A stretch of 42,123 bases of DNA, from positions 1-42,123 of the forward strand of contig PYST01000337.1 in NCBI GenBank assembly GCA_003049485.1, read 5' to 3'. The stretch is from Ophioceras dolichostomum. Lineage: Eukaryota; Ascomycota; Sordariomycetes; Magnaporthales; Ophioceraceae. Every line of letters begins with the position of its first letter. Positions within the stretch are counted from its first letter, which is position 1. Shown here one piece after another: positions 22,496 to 34,512 of the stretch. Made by a program: the position numbers and the translations under genes. Under the pieces are notes generated by a model. The model was not told where the DNA came from. It ran no database searches and worked only from the letters and a program-made list of their open reading frames with translations.

Positions 22496-22859
22496 AGTGT
22501 TTGCAGTAGACGAGCTGGCAGAGGTGTTGTCGAGAGGTAGAGGTGAGCGAGGTTGAGGGATTTTTTTCGTGGCTGACAAACCCCTCCGCACGTCCCTCAC
22601 CCCCATCTCCCGAGCGCTTGTTTTTGTCGTCGTCGTGCATGTGTCATAGACTTCGCTTGATTTGGTTGTGTTGCGAGAGATGCGAGAATGAAAGGTAAAG
22701 AGAAAGAAAACACAAGAGGTATCGCGCGTTTGCCGTTTGTCGTCAATCCATGTTACCACTTTCCAATAAGAGAGAGTTCGACGCTCATGCGTCCCGGGCC
22801 GTGCCGATCAAAGTTGAGGTTTGGCTGGGCTTCCGACCCTGGTCGTCTGGCTCCGACTT

Positions 22860-24901
22860 CTAGGCAGTAGCAGCGACAACCGGGGTGGCGGCAGGGACCG
22901 ACTTGGCGGCCTCGTCCTCAGCGGCCGGGGCGGCAGCCGCGGTGGTCTCAAGCTCAGCGGGCTTGGCCTCGGCGGTCTCGGCAGCGGCGGCCTCCTCAGC
23001 GGGCTTCGAGCTCTCACCCTCGGCGGGCTTCTCAGCCGTCTTCTCAGCCTTGCCCTTGCCCTTGATGGTAGCACGGAGCTTGGAGAAGGCAGAGGGAGAC
23101 TTGGGCTTCTCGCCCTCCTCGTCGGAGGTGGCCTTGTCCTTCTTGCCGATACCGAACGGCAGAGACGACTTGCGCTTGGTCTCAGGCTTGGCCTCCTTCT
23201 TCGTCTCACCGTTAGTGGCGGGGGCGGCCTCGGCCGTCTCAGCGGGGGCGGCGGCGGGCGCCGAAACCTCAGCGGAGAGTGGGGCAGTGGTCTCAACGGC
23301 AGGGATCACGGGAGCCGTCTCGGCAACAGGGGCCGTCTCAGTGGGGGTATCCTTGGCGGGGACCGCAGGGGATGAGGCCTCGACACCAGGGGAGACGGGA
23401 GCCTCAGAGGTACGTTTCTTGCCGAAATGCAGGTTGCCGAAGAGGCTGCAATTGAACATCAGTTTGTATTGTGCTTCTTTTCATCCACATTGAATCCTCA
23501 CCGAAATTGAAAACCTGAGGGGAAGCATCATACCTGTTGCGCTTGCTGGGGGTGGGGGACTTGGCCTCAGTCTTGGCCTCCTCCTTCTTCTCCTCAGCAG
23601 GAGCAGCCGCCTCAGCAGCCGGAGTCTCGGCGGCGGCGGCCTCAGTGGTCTCGGCAGCAGGAGCGGCGGGCGTCTCGGCCTCCTTCGCAGGCTCTTCGGT
23701 AGCTGCGGCAGCAGCGGACGACTCGGCGGCCTCCTCCTTCTTCTCCTCCTTCTTCTCTTCGGCCTTCTTCTCATCGTTCTTCTTGCCGCCCAGCAGAGAG
23801 CCGAAGATCGAGGCACGCTTGCGCGAAGCAGACCTACGCTTCGGCTCCTCGTCCTTCTTCTCCTCCTTGGGGGCGTCCTTGGCAGCCTCGGGCTCCTCGA
23901 TCTTGGGGACCTCGGCCTCCTTGGCAGGCTCCTCGGTGGCGGCAGCGGCAGCCTCAGCGGAGGCGGCGGCCTCAGCGGCGGGGGTCTCCTCAACCTTGGT
24001 CTCCTCCTTCTTGTCCTCCTTCTTGGGAGCCGCGGGAGCGGGCTTGAAGCTCGCGATGGTCTCCTTGTACTTCTCGCTCTCGACGACCGTGGTGGCGAGC
24101 TCCTTGGCCTCGGCAATCTTGGCCTTCAGTTGGGCAATCCAGTTGTCACGCTCATCAGCGGACGCGGCCTTGAAGGTGTGCTTGTGGCCCTTGCTGGTAA
24201 AGTGGAACTTGGTAGGACCATCGGCAGTGGGCTCGGTAGCCTCCGACTGTACACAATTGAAAAAAAAAAACAAGTCAACGAAAATTCCTCCTAAAAATTG
24301 ACTTGGTCAAATAGTTCAATGCTGTTGCTCACCAGCTTGATGACGCCGTGGGGGGCGGTCTTGTCGGTGCTCTTCTCAGTGAAGAACAGCAGGCCAGCGC
24401 CGGTCTGGCTGGCCCAGGCAGCGACGCTGTGGGCGGCCTCGCTGGCCTTCTCAGACTTGATGTACGAGGACAGAGTCTTGGGCTCAACAGCGTCCGAACC
24501 GAACCAGAAGTAGCGCTTGGTGTAGAGGAAGTTCCTGTAGGCGTAGCAATCATCGACTGTCAGTCATTTTTGGCCCGCGCGTCATGGCGATTCCACTTCA
24601 GAACCTGTCACGGGATTGTGGCAACATACGAAGGGAACTTGGTGCCCTTTGACTCGAGGTGGCCCTCCTCGATGGGAGTCACCTCCTTCTTGGCCTCCTC
24701 GGCAGCGGGAGCAGCGGGCGTCTCCTCAGTCTTGGCCTCAGTCGCGGCGGCCTCGGTAGCGGCCGGAGCAGCGGTCTCGGCGGGAGCGACCTCGGCGGCG
24801 GGCGTCTCGGTAGTCTCGGCGGCGGGGGCGGCAGCCTCAGCAACCGGCTCGGTGGCCGGGGTGGTCTCCTTGGGAACCTCGGTGGGCTGCGTGTCGGCCA
24901 T
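22860..24901 (-). CDS. meu6: PH-domain protein, meiotic expression up-regulated protein 6 (Meu6) family
   Basis: Exons 24630-24901, 24333-24534, 23534-24246 and 22860-23445 give 590 residues. Intron ends are GTATGT/ACAG, GTGAGC/ACAG and GTATGA/GCAG, and all junctions keep frame. An Ala/Glu/Thr-rich leader (1-75) precedes a PH domain (about 76-208: EEGHLESKGTKFPSNFLYTK, RYFWFGSDAVEPKTL, ending in the classical ERDNWIAQLKAKIAEA helix with its invariant Trp). PH domains bind phosphoinositides or proteins at membranes. The remaining 380 residues are Ala/Glu/Lys/Pro-rich and probably disordered. They carry three related basic-hydrophobic motifs: KRASIFGSLLGGKK (about 300), KRNSLFGNLHFGKKR (about 393-407, across the last intron) and KRKSSLPFGIGKKDK (about 485-499). 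Similar fungal proteins are annotated after S. pombe meu6. The biochemical role is unknown. Confidence 0.88.
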
Positions 24902-26471
24902 TGCGAATGATTTTCAGGTACGCTTGATTGTGGTTTGTTTTTTTTTTGGTTGTGATGTTTACTTGGGTGAGGGTATCAAAAAAAGCAAAAGCGAGAAAAG
25001 TACGAGGGAAAATTTTTGGGTATCACAAGAATGGTCAAGTCAAAGAAGACACAAAACCTAAGAGATGTTCTGCTGAAGAAGTAATCGGCAGACGGGATGG
25101 AAGAGAGAGAGAGTTTTGGTGGCGGAGAGATGCCTGTCGGGTGAATTTTTCCCTTTGTCTGGTGATGTGGGAGACGACTTGTTGGGAGAAAGCTAGAAGG
25201 GTGAAGAAGGGAGAGGAAGAGAAAGGGAACACAGCCCAGATTGGAAGGGAGGGAAGGTACTTATTTGTTTGATACCGGGGCGGGAGGGATGGAGCGCCCA
25301 GCCAGTCCCAGCCAGGGCAGTCAGGCAGGTCCCGTCCCGCCTGGGAAGTCAAAGGAGGAGCCCACTGTACATGAGTCTCTGGGAGTAGGAGGTACCTCGC
25401 ACAGTACGGCTTCTGTGCGCCATGTCTGGTCGGGTCCATTCATTCTCTCGACTTTTCACTTCTTTTTTCTAGACCTATGGAGCGGCGCGAGGCCAGCAAG
25501 CCCAGCCAGCCCAAAAGCGAAGTCTTGCTAATTTTCCCCTCCTGTTTCCCTCCTGGACCTGCCTTTTCTTTTTACTTCTATTCCTCCCTTCTGCAACGAT
25601 GAAGGGAATAAAGTCCCTCTTGCTTGCCACTTTCCATCATCTGCCATTGTTTCGCCGCGCCGGACGGGAGGCACGCACTCGCTGGCGTGACTGACAGTCA
25701 ACCGAAATACAGGTACATTAATTCAAGCCCGTGCTAGTCTGATCTGGTGCTGCTCCACGGCTGTTGCTGGGCAGGAACTGGCTCGTGCCTCTTACGCAAA
25801 TTGCAGTCTTTATTCAGGCGAAGAGTGACAGGGATCTGGAGCCACCAAAAAAGAAACCCACACACCAGCGCCAACCGCTGGTCATCAGGGCCGGGAGGTT
25901 CGCTCCAATCAACCACACCACCTCGACCCTCAGGCGTGCTCAAGGTATCTTCTTCGACATTTCATGTGTGTCGGGTACAAGTGCAGAACCTTCAAATCGA
26001 TGGTCATCGTCGTGCCTCATGCAGCCACAAAAAAGCAAGCACCGTGGGCGAGCCCTGCAAGTACAAGGGTGTTTCGATGGGGCACACCACCCAAAACGCG
26101 AGGGAAATCCATTTGGCGGCGTGCAGGTCAATTGCTAGTCCTCGGAGAGTTACCATTCGCTGGAGCGGCAGCGAAACGACAGGGCCTGCCACAGGACATG
26201 TACATGTACCTGTGATTGAAGTACCGGCAGCTATCCTGTCTCTCAATCTTTGTGGGTGCAATGCTGCTAGATTAGCGTCTGGCTGCACGGATTCGGGGTT
26301 TGAGTCCACCTGCTCTGCCTAGCGCTGCAGCTTCGATAGCACATCACGAACGAAGGCACCGTGTTGGTCACCATCTTCCCTTGAAGCGGGCAGCATCAAT
26401 CCAGCCCTGAGGAAGAGAAGACGAATCAAAAAAAGTGAGTCGACAGTGCGCCTGCAGCTGGCTGAGACTCG

Positions 26472-26507
26472 GTCCTGCAAGTCCTGCAAGTCCTGCTAGT
26501 CCTGCAA
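26472..26507. repeat. 9-bp tandem repeat, four units
   Basis: Four copies of GTCCTGCAA, the third reading GTCCTGCTA. Because the unit length is divisible by three it stays open in translation and produces a spurious Ser-Pro-Ala repeat. Confidence 0.9.
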
Positions 26508-27128
26508 GTCTCGAACCTCCTTTGTCCCATTTTGTTTCCGTTAATCCATGTGACTTTGGCCCAGTCTTTCGTCGCATCAGCACACAGCTCGAAGTAGCGT
26601 CGATCAGCTCATCGTCTCACAAAAAAAGATGTCGGGCCAAGCAAAGTCACTGAAAAGCAACGCTGAAGAGAGGGAAAGAGTCAGACAACTCCAGCGCTGG
26701 CCCCCCCTTTCTCCAGAGGAAAAAAAACTCCCGACGAAGAAGAGCCGAAGTGAGTGAACCTTGTTCTCAGTTTTCTTGGTAGGTCAATGAGCGGTCGGCC
26801 AGTCAACGAAAACACGATATCGAGATCATCTTGTGCATCCTACTCTGAGCTGCTCGCTGCTGACAAGGTGTGAACAAATAATCTCGCGTCAATATCTCCT
26901 TTTTCCAAGCGCTCAATTCCTTTTGGGGTCTCTCTGACGCTCGCTGATGAGGCGTATCCACCCTTCCGTAATCTGGCTCGCCGCTGGCAGGTAATCAATC
27001 GAGATCCACCAGGAGCTGCTCTGGAGCTCTCAAGACCGCTTCAAGTGGTGACAATATTTAGATTACGGACGCTACCGGCACCCACATAGAGTTCCCACCT
27101 CTTTTTTCATCCGCCATCCCTTCACCCT

Positions 27129-27302
27129 TCAAGCGATAGACATCGTGCCCCCGAAGGCTCCCTTGAGCCTTTCCCTGTAAGTCTTCATGTCCTTCTCGGA
27201 TTTGACAACCGGAAGGAGAATATCGATAGCTCGCTCCCTCAATGCCCCTTTTCTTTCCCCTCTCAGCTGGAGACGCGAGAAGAATGCAATGTCAGGGTCG
27301 AC
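27129..27302 (-). CDS. Possible C-terminal exon of an unrecognised gene
   Basis: Tentative. A minus-strand frame of 57 codons plus stop starts right after a CCAG acceptor-like site (27306-27303) and reads VDPDIAFFSRLQLRGERKGA followed by LRERAIDILLPVVKSEKDMK and TYRERLKGAFGGTMSIA. The composition (alternating charged and aliphatic residues, amphipathic helices) is much more protein-like than its surroundings. I recognise no family and cannot join a convincing upstream exon; a GTAAAA donor-like site lies 48 bp away but its exon does not join in frame. It may be an orphan exon, a relic, or chance. Confidence 0.22.
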   Translation of the reverse strand, partial: VDPDIAFFSRLQLRGERKGALRERAIDILLPVVKSEKDMKTYRERLKGAFGGTMSIA

Positions 27303-28781
27303 CTGGTTTCCGAGGCATCATCAAAATGGTCTTGTGCCGTTGAGTTTTACGTTTCAAATACTCGGCCGCACTCCCACATCTTGCTAAAACCAGACGGGGC
27401 CTGGGTCTGGTCCCCTTTCTGTCTGTTTGTCTGGCCCGCCTCTCAGCAGCATGGGCTTATTAACGGGTTCAGCACAGCAGCAGGGCAGCAACTTCAGATT
27501 GCCCAGCGGTCGGTCCACCCAACCAGAAAGCAGGGCAGATCCTGTCCTGTGCCGTTGACCATGTCTTTGCCAGTTGAGCCTGTGGCCGGCCCTGTGCCGT
27601 TATCCATAACCCTATGTCCTTGTCGATGAAGTGCCCACGCCCCCTCCGCTCGGCCGCCAGTCCATGCATCTACTTTTTTCTCCAGGCAGATCGCTCGTGC
27701 CTGTGCCCCTTTGCCACATTCACAATTCCAATTCCGGCCTTTATATCTTTCATACCCACACCGACCTCGAGGCAGGGCAGGTTGGCAGGCAGACAGCTTT
27801 GTAACCACAGTTGGATACAGGCTGTCAGGTGTCGGAGGTCGGTTGCAATTGCACCTGCAAGCGGCCTCATCCGTTTATCATGTTGACTTATGAACAACCC
27901 CGTCGTGACCGTTGTGCAAAACTGTTTCTCTATTATTTTTCTCCTTGAAGATCGTGCAAGGGCAGCTGGAACGAGGGAATAGCTCCGCCGATTGCCAGGG
28001 CTCCACCGAAAGTCTCCAGGCCTGTGCGGATGTCGCCCGGACAGTAAATGTACCAGGACACGAGGTGGTACCTTGTCCCAGTGCATGTCCCAATCTGCAC
28101 TGTCCTGAAAACCACACCTCTTCCGAAAGCTGGATCGCCATCGTCGCGGCCGGCTAGCGGCAACACTTTCGTGGTGAACCTTTTTCTTGGTCCCCCCCTC
28201 TTTTTGTCTTGTCAAGGACTCCCTCCTCCATGTTGGCAAAATTCAAGACCGACCATATTTGCGTATTTACTCAGTGACTTTACTGATACAGCAGACGCCT
28301 TTTTGTTGGATCTTGATTATCCTGGGGATCGATCCACCATTCGATTTTTCATCAGTTCTTGATCAGACCATTCCGAGTTGGATCCAATGGGGTGTCAGGC
28401 GCTGGGCGTCTACAAACTAAACTGGCAGCACGGGCACACAAGCAAAGCACGCAAGAGATACAGATAATAGACGTCAGAAAGATGCCGTCAACGAGTCTCG
28501 GAGCGTGGCAGAATCGTTGAGCTTAGATCGACCACCAAGAGATCCCACCACCCTCTTGCCGAAACTTGGCTGGATCGGAATGGTCGGGGCACTGAAACCA
28601 GGACTTGTTCGTCAACTGATCAAACAAGCCACCAGCGGTCGGTCGATACAGATAGGGACTGAACGATGGACATCGTTCGCAACCACTGCAGCAGGTGGGA
28701 GACACGAGGGTCAGGGGATACCTCGACGTTCCGTACCCCTCCTCTTGCACCAGCCGCCGCACGCACTCACTCACGGTCACC

Positions 28782-28812
28782 ATGCTCATGCTCATGCTCA
28801 TGCTCATGCTCA
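28782..28812. repeat. (ATGCTC)5 hexanucleotide microsatellite
   Basis: Five tandem ATGCTC units in the gene-poor region. Translation gives an artificial His-Ala or Met-Leu repeat, which is the source of a spurious 117-codon frame here. Confidence 0.9.
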
Positions 28813-31735
28813 CGCCCACCCACGCTCGCACCTCGCACTCTCACACTCGAGTGGATGATCCCATCTGTTCAGCGTTCAGGACTTGCAGATGCAGCCCTCC
28901 CTTCGAACCCCTCCATCCATAACCGTGCCACCTCCTCCGTCCAACCCTGAATCGATTCTGAACCACCACCACCTCCTGCTCCTGCTCCTCCCCCTCCTTC
29001 CCTTTCTCCCCACACATCCATCACGCTATGCGAACGAGTGGCTGCGCTACCACCAGCTTACTGTCGCCAGCCAGCCAACCAGCATATCACCAAGACATTC
29101 TGCCATACGAAAGGGAAAAAAACCTTCTCACAGATCTGAAAAGGCTCAGGTGGTCCCCCCGCCACCCGCCAATGGTCCAAGCTGGAGCTTGCCTGTTGCC
29201 TGCGGGGTCCAGCGTTTGGAATGCCGCTTCTAGCCTCTCCTGGCTCGCCCACATGTCCCAGCCTTCGGCCGATCATTGACCGCCGGACTGATGGTCTAGA
29301 GACGCCACCCCAAAAGGTTAAGCCGTCATCTCTTTGTCTTTGCCACATGGTCCAAAGTTCACACGAAAGCTGCTGCTGCTACTGCAGAGGAATGCCGATG
29401 ACCAAAGCAAGGGACAACACTCTTTTTGGTTGGTTTAACAATTTCTTATGGTCGCCGCGCCGACCATCGGAACAAACGAACCAGCCAAGTCGTCGTCGAG
29501 GTCGCTCGTCGTTTCCGACTCCCGTCCCTCCCTGTCTCCCTCGCAGCTCTTCTCTTTCTTTCATATCACACACCAACACACCCTCACTCATACCCGCATG
29601 GTTGATAAATTGGCTATATTCGGAAACGGCCTTTCTTGCCGCCAATAGCTGATGCCAAACACATCATACGTCAATCATCGGGGACATCGGGGACTTTGTA
29701 TTTTCCTGTTGGTTGGCTCACTTTCATTCTCTCGAGAGGACGGCATCATATTATACACGGGATGCGCCCCTGGATGACCCGTCCGGCAGGCGGATGGCGG
29801 GCTTGTTTCTTACCAAGCAAACCCGTGCCGTGCAGCTCAAGATAGGGCGTAGTAGATGGGGAACAAGACCGTGTCGACAAGCGTCGACAGGCGTCCAGCT
29901 CTAACCGCCGGTCCGTCTGTATCTGCACCTACACCCCTATAGCCTTTGACGCCGTCCCACGCCAGGGAAAGAACGGCATACTCCGTCCCCAGTTTTCCAA
30001 CACAGGTCGATTCCCTGGCTTTTTTATGCCATTGTTCCTTATCACACTTTCTTTTCACACTGAGGCAAATTTAAAAATCACCCGCATAAAATGCACACTG
30101 TAAAAGAGAAAGAGGAAGAAAACACATCGGCGTTCCGGGCTTCTCTCGCCGACGGACTACGACTCACCCATTCGTCTCGCGAAACAAAACGCGGACTGGA
30201 CTGGATGGAAGAGACTGGGGCGTGCGTGCTGCATAGTTGACTGACGGCAACACTCGCACGTGAACGACGACAGCAGCACGGAATACGTCACCAGATACCT
30301 GACAGACACAGAGACGACACCAGAAAGAGTTGCTGCCGTGGAGACAGCAAATGCATGCCAGCGAGCTTCATGAGTCGTTTGTCGTCCTGTACGACGTGGC
30401 TCTGAAGGCTCCTTGCTGACAATCCCACCTTCAACTCCAGATCTTTCTTCCTCTCCTCTTTATTTCTACCCCACCATCTCCATCGGGGATGCCTCCCTGT
30501 CAACACCAAAGCCTCGCAGGTATCCCCTTGTCACCTTTTTTCGTGCGATGGGAGGTATAACGATGGCATGATGAGGGGCCAGATTTCTCTCACCGCCCCC
30601 CTTCCCTCTCGTTACGTCACATCCCCCGTGCGCATGGAAGAGTCGGCCTGATCATCTTTCTGCCTTTCACCATCGACAGCCTCGCCCATTTCCTACTCCT
30701 GTGTTAGTTTCCCCTTGCTTGCATGCCCTTGCCACGGTTGGCGGCTGCTTGCTCGCTTCGTACCTTGCATGTATCAAGGGGGAAAGAGACCGGCGAAAGG
30801 AGAGATTAACGGATTCGATCGGTCGGCATACCAGATGCGTGTGTGCGATTTTAGATCGATACCGTACGGGCTATCATCCTTCGGCTTGGGAGGTCCGGAC
30901 TGCCTACCTCTAGGCAGGCATCTTCGGTACATTACCTGACTTACATGATATTGGAAGAGATATGGCCAAGTCTAATCCTGGGCCAAGGAGAGAGCCCAAA
31001 TGCATTGCCAGCTGGCATGACACAAAACGACAACCTGGTTGAAGCTTGATATAGCTTACGTAGGTACCTACTGGTGCCAAGAGTCCACCATTGCGTCTTG
31101 TATAAGGCAGATCACGCGGGCCCTCTTTTGAAGCAGTAGCTTGGTGGAAATATACGGTAGAAGAAAACTGCTTGCTTTCCCCTCGATCGCTAGTGGGGGT
31201 CGTGCGGGCTGCCTTGTACTTCCAGCGACCTTTCAACCCAGCTAAGTCTCTTAGGTGCCTCTTCTCGCCGTGCTCCGCCGGACCTGTCTGTCATCTTGCC
31301 CGGTTTTCACGTGCCCGGTTCCTCTGACTGACTCGCGACGAAGTCCGTCTCCTCGACGATCAAGAGGAGGCAAAAGGAGGGGGGAAATTCGATCTTCTAT
31401 CAATCGGGCGATCGTCGCCCGGGTTTTGTCGTGGAGAACCTCCGGGACTACCTATCGGGGAGTGTTCGGTTTTTGCGGACGGGGGATCACGAGGAGACGA
31501 AAAAAAGAGAGGAGAGAGGCTGAAGTCAGCCTGCCTAGATGGATTGATTCGCGACGCTTTCACTTGTTGGCTTGGTAGGTATTAGTTGTAGGCACCCAGC
31601 GCGTAGGCAGCAGTTGCTACTTTTCTTTTTTCGATCACTTACTCTCGCTTTCTCTTTTCACATCGGATTCTACACAATGCACGCGGCTTTCTTCGGAGTC
31701 CTAGCTGAGAAGGACTCACTTGTGAATTCTCCCTT

Positions 31736-31770
31736 TCCATCCACACATCCACCCATCCATCCATCCCTTC
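31736..31770. repeat. CCATC/ATCC-rich simple repeat
   Basis: Imperfect CCATCCAC / ATCC tetranucleotide tract. A similar tract lies at 32268-32302. Confidence 0.75.
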
Positions 31771-34414
31771 AACGTCCCTTCTGATACGTGACCAAAGCCA
31801 TTTAAAGACCCGTTCCGCTCACCCTCAAAACGTGGACCGAGCAGTGGGGGCACCAGACATTCATACAACGAAAGAGGTCGTAACCGCCAATTTCCCCCCC
31901 TCCTCTTCAATGTGTCTTGGTGGTGGTGAGGAGATGGAAAAGATGGAAATATTAGCTAATTCTCTCGACTTAGATCGTCAACGCTTTTTGCCTTCTTTTT
32001 TCTCTTTCCTTTCCCTTCTCTTCCTCTTGGCTTCTCGTAAATACCTGCATAACCCCACTTTTCAACGGCAGTACATGCTGCTGTTGTATATCTGCACGCG
32101 TGAGCTTTTTCGAGTTGCATTTTGGCTAGATCGGCTTGGCTTTTCCTCGGGGGTGATGGATGGATGGCCTAGCCTGTTGCCTCCCTGTCACCCTGCGTGC
32201 GCTGCGTGCTTTGCTTGCTTTGCTTGCATGCTTGTGTCTGCCGCCGTTTCGTTAGTTACTACCCCTCCACTCCATCCATCCACCCACCCACCCCTCCATC
32301 TCAGATGCACAAGGCTTCTGTGCCCGCGTGCAGTCACGCGGATGATGTCGTCTTGCGTCCGCGGGGTCTCGGTCGCCCATCTATCTCCCTCTTGTCAGTG
32401 GCCCATCCGTTGCGTGAACCTTTCGACACCTGCGCTACTGTCACACTGAAGGGGGCAAGAAGAGCCGGAGATACCTCTTTTTTTTTCTTTTTTTTTTTGC
32501 TGCGGCCGTCGCGTGTTCGCCCATAGGCTTAACCTCTTTGAAACCAGATAGGACAGCCGCAGGAGGGGGGAGGGAGAGAGAGAATCCGAAAGCAACTCAT
32601 TTTTGGTGCCGAGCCAACCGAGTTGGACCTTTCTTTTTTGCTGTCCATTCCATTCTCCCCTCTTCCATTGGTGTTTCTTGTTTGCCAATAGGATCAGCCT
32701 CCGTTATCGAGCTCTCGTCCAGATGGACGGATAGCTCGAGGGGAAGGGCAGTCTGACAGGCAGGCAGGTAGGCGCTCTTGTATGCACCTGCTACCTAGGT
32801 GGGCAACTCGAGCGAGAAGGGCTAGCTGGCCGTTTTTGTTTGGTTAACCCACGCCGCCCTCCCTCCTGCCACAGAGGACAGTCGGGGAATCGGAGCCGAT
32901 ACATCATGACACCTTAACATTCCTAAATGTCTGCAGACAGACACTCGTCCGTGTCGTTCACGAGCTCTCCCACGCCGTTTCTCCACAACCAACACGGCGC
33001 TGCGCTCGGTACTACTGCCTGCAGGGTGCCGCTGCCGAGGAACGAGTAGCCGTCCTGTCGAGGGGACACTGCTATCTACTGGTAGCTAGCCCCCTTGGTA
33101 TCTTTCAGGTCATTGTCCTCGTGGATTCTTCGGCTATGCTGTCATGCTGCTACTACCGTGTTAAGGTTCTCACGACCTCCCACCCGACCTAGGTCTTTCT
33201 GACCGCCGCTCGCCGCCGCTGTCGGCTTTGTTGTAAATATTACACATCGGTGATAACAGACCTTCCCCCTCCAACCCCTCTTTTGTGTGTTGTTTCTTTC
33301 TATCCGATCGGCGTGATATGCACGTGGTGTGGTTCCCCTTGTCCTTTTATGGAAAAGATATGCACAAGCCAGCGGCTGGCCGTTGGACTAACAGACATGG
33401 AGAAAGCTTCTCGTTCTTATGTGCAGGTAGTTCTTCTCATTATGGTCTTAGCCTGCAGTGATTGCGTAGATGGTTGGGAAGGCATCCCTTCGTTCCTTTT
33501 CTAAATATGACTTAGCGGCGACTAACTTGTATTGACACGGCATCGTGGAGGATAACGAACCCATGGGTGCCTGTCTGTCTGCCTGCAGAGGGAACCAACC
33601 TCCTCATGGTCTGCTGTGGTCTGCCTACCTAGGTAAGGGAGGCAATACTAGTAATATGTTGACGAGGGGGTATTAGATACGGAGTTTGGCACAAAATAAA
33701 TCATCATACTGCAAAGGCACCTGGTTCAACAATAGATAAAAAACACACCAGGCAACTAACCTCATGTGTCTGTGTCCTCCGTCCTCGCTCGGCTGGCAAC
33801 TTGTCTTTGAAATGCCTCCTCATGGAAGAGACTGGTGACCATCCTGGGACATCAAGCCCGAAAAGAAAAGTAATGACTAACATTTACTATGTAGGTAGTC
33901 AGTCTATTCCGGGCACGTATACGCGCGTATGTAGGTCTGTATAAGTACGACTCCATGCTCATGTCCAACACAAACGCCGTATACCAAGCCAACCAACCAG
34001 CCCGAGAAAGACCGCGTCAATAAAGTAGATGACGCCCATCTGATCCCTTCAGTTGGACAGTCGATCAACTAGCCTACCCACACTCACACTACCGCCGCCC
34101 ATCCGTTGTTACGCCGAATATTTAGCCCCCTAACCCGCCTCCTCCCCCAGCCAGTCCGTTGGTTCTCGTGATACGTTAGGTAGGTAAGAAAGGTAATTTA
34201 TATCAATCAAGGTAGGGAGGAAGCGCTGGTAGTAGGTATATATATCCGAGCAAACCAATGAGGAGAAAAAAATCACCAGAACATGACAAAAAAGGAAGGG
34301 TACATATGTGTACATTTGCTCAAAGAAGAGTTCGCCAGCCGAGAGAAAAGAAAACGCCATCCAACTAACTCCGTGACAAAAAGAAGGAAGACGATGGTGC
34401 AGGATTAGAGTGTG

Positions 34415-34437
34415 AGGTAAGGTAGGTAGGTAGGCGG
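34415..34437. repeat. TAGG tetranucleotide tract
   Basis: GGTAAGGTAGGTAGGTAGGC, about 75 bp beyond the histidine kinase stop codon and so probably in its 3' UTR. It is the longest member of a dispersed TAGG/CCTA family in the intergenic DNA of this window. Confidence 0.8.
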
Positions 34438-34512
34438 GTTCCCAAGAGGATGCGAGGTATATATACGGTGAGGAGAGGAGGGCAAGAAAAGAGGATGACC
34501 GCGAACAGAAGG

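Larger units (their letters stand above)
20736..22859. other. Convergent intergenic region, 2.1 kb
   Basis: Lies between the stop codons of the DUF1479 gene (+) and the Meu6-like gene (-). It contains simple repeats (21132-21159 and 21391-21413), a G-quadruplex-type tract (22473-22495) and a plausible plus-strand poly(A) signal. The T- and A-rich sequence from about 21840 to 22330 looks like 3' UTR or spacer. No gene recognised. Confidence 0.6.
24902..34512. other. Gene-poor region, about 9.6 kb
   Basis: Begins with the promoter and 5' UTR of the Meu6-like gene (T-runs and purine-rich sequence, 24902-25260). I see no confident gene, tRNA or transposon after that. Translated frames here (for example 25747-26322 and 31832-32449, both +) lack family resemblance and have the composition of non-coding DNA. 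Base composition is balanced, so this is not a RIP-degraded repeat. It contains several simple repeats, many TAGG/CCTA tracts and two short protein-like minus-strand islands (27129-27302 and 27950-28090). The end, from about 34100, should hold the 3' UTR of the histidine kinase gene. Confidence 0.5.

Noticed and set aside
22821..23493. Gly/Leu-rich and Ala/Ser-rich plus-strand frames opposite the Meu6-like gene
   Set aside because: Shadows of Ala/Glu/Lys repeats; the minus-strand model has a PH domain and consistent splice sites.
26247..26320. tRNA-like stretch with a GGATTC...GAGTCC hairpin and a GTTTGAGTCC box
   Set aside because: No 7-bp acceptor stem can be formed, the presumed T-loop does not match TTCRANY between a 5-bp stem, and no A-box cloverleaf fits on either strand.
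28505..28858. 117-codon plus-strand frame with a His-Ala repeat
   Set aside because: The repeat is the (ATGCTC)n microsatellite translated; no domain and no splice support.
31832..32449. 205-codon plus-strand frame in the gene-poor region
   Set aside because: Phe/Leu/Cys/Ser-rich translation of pyrimidine-rich DNA without family resemblance.
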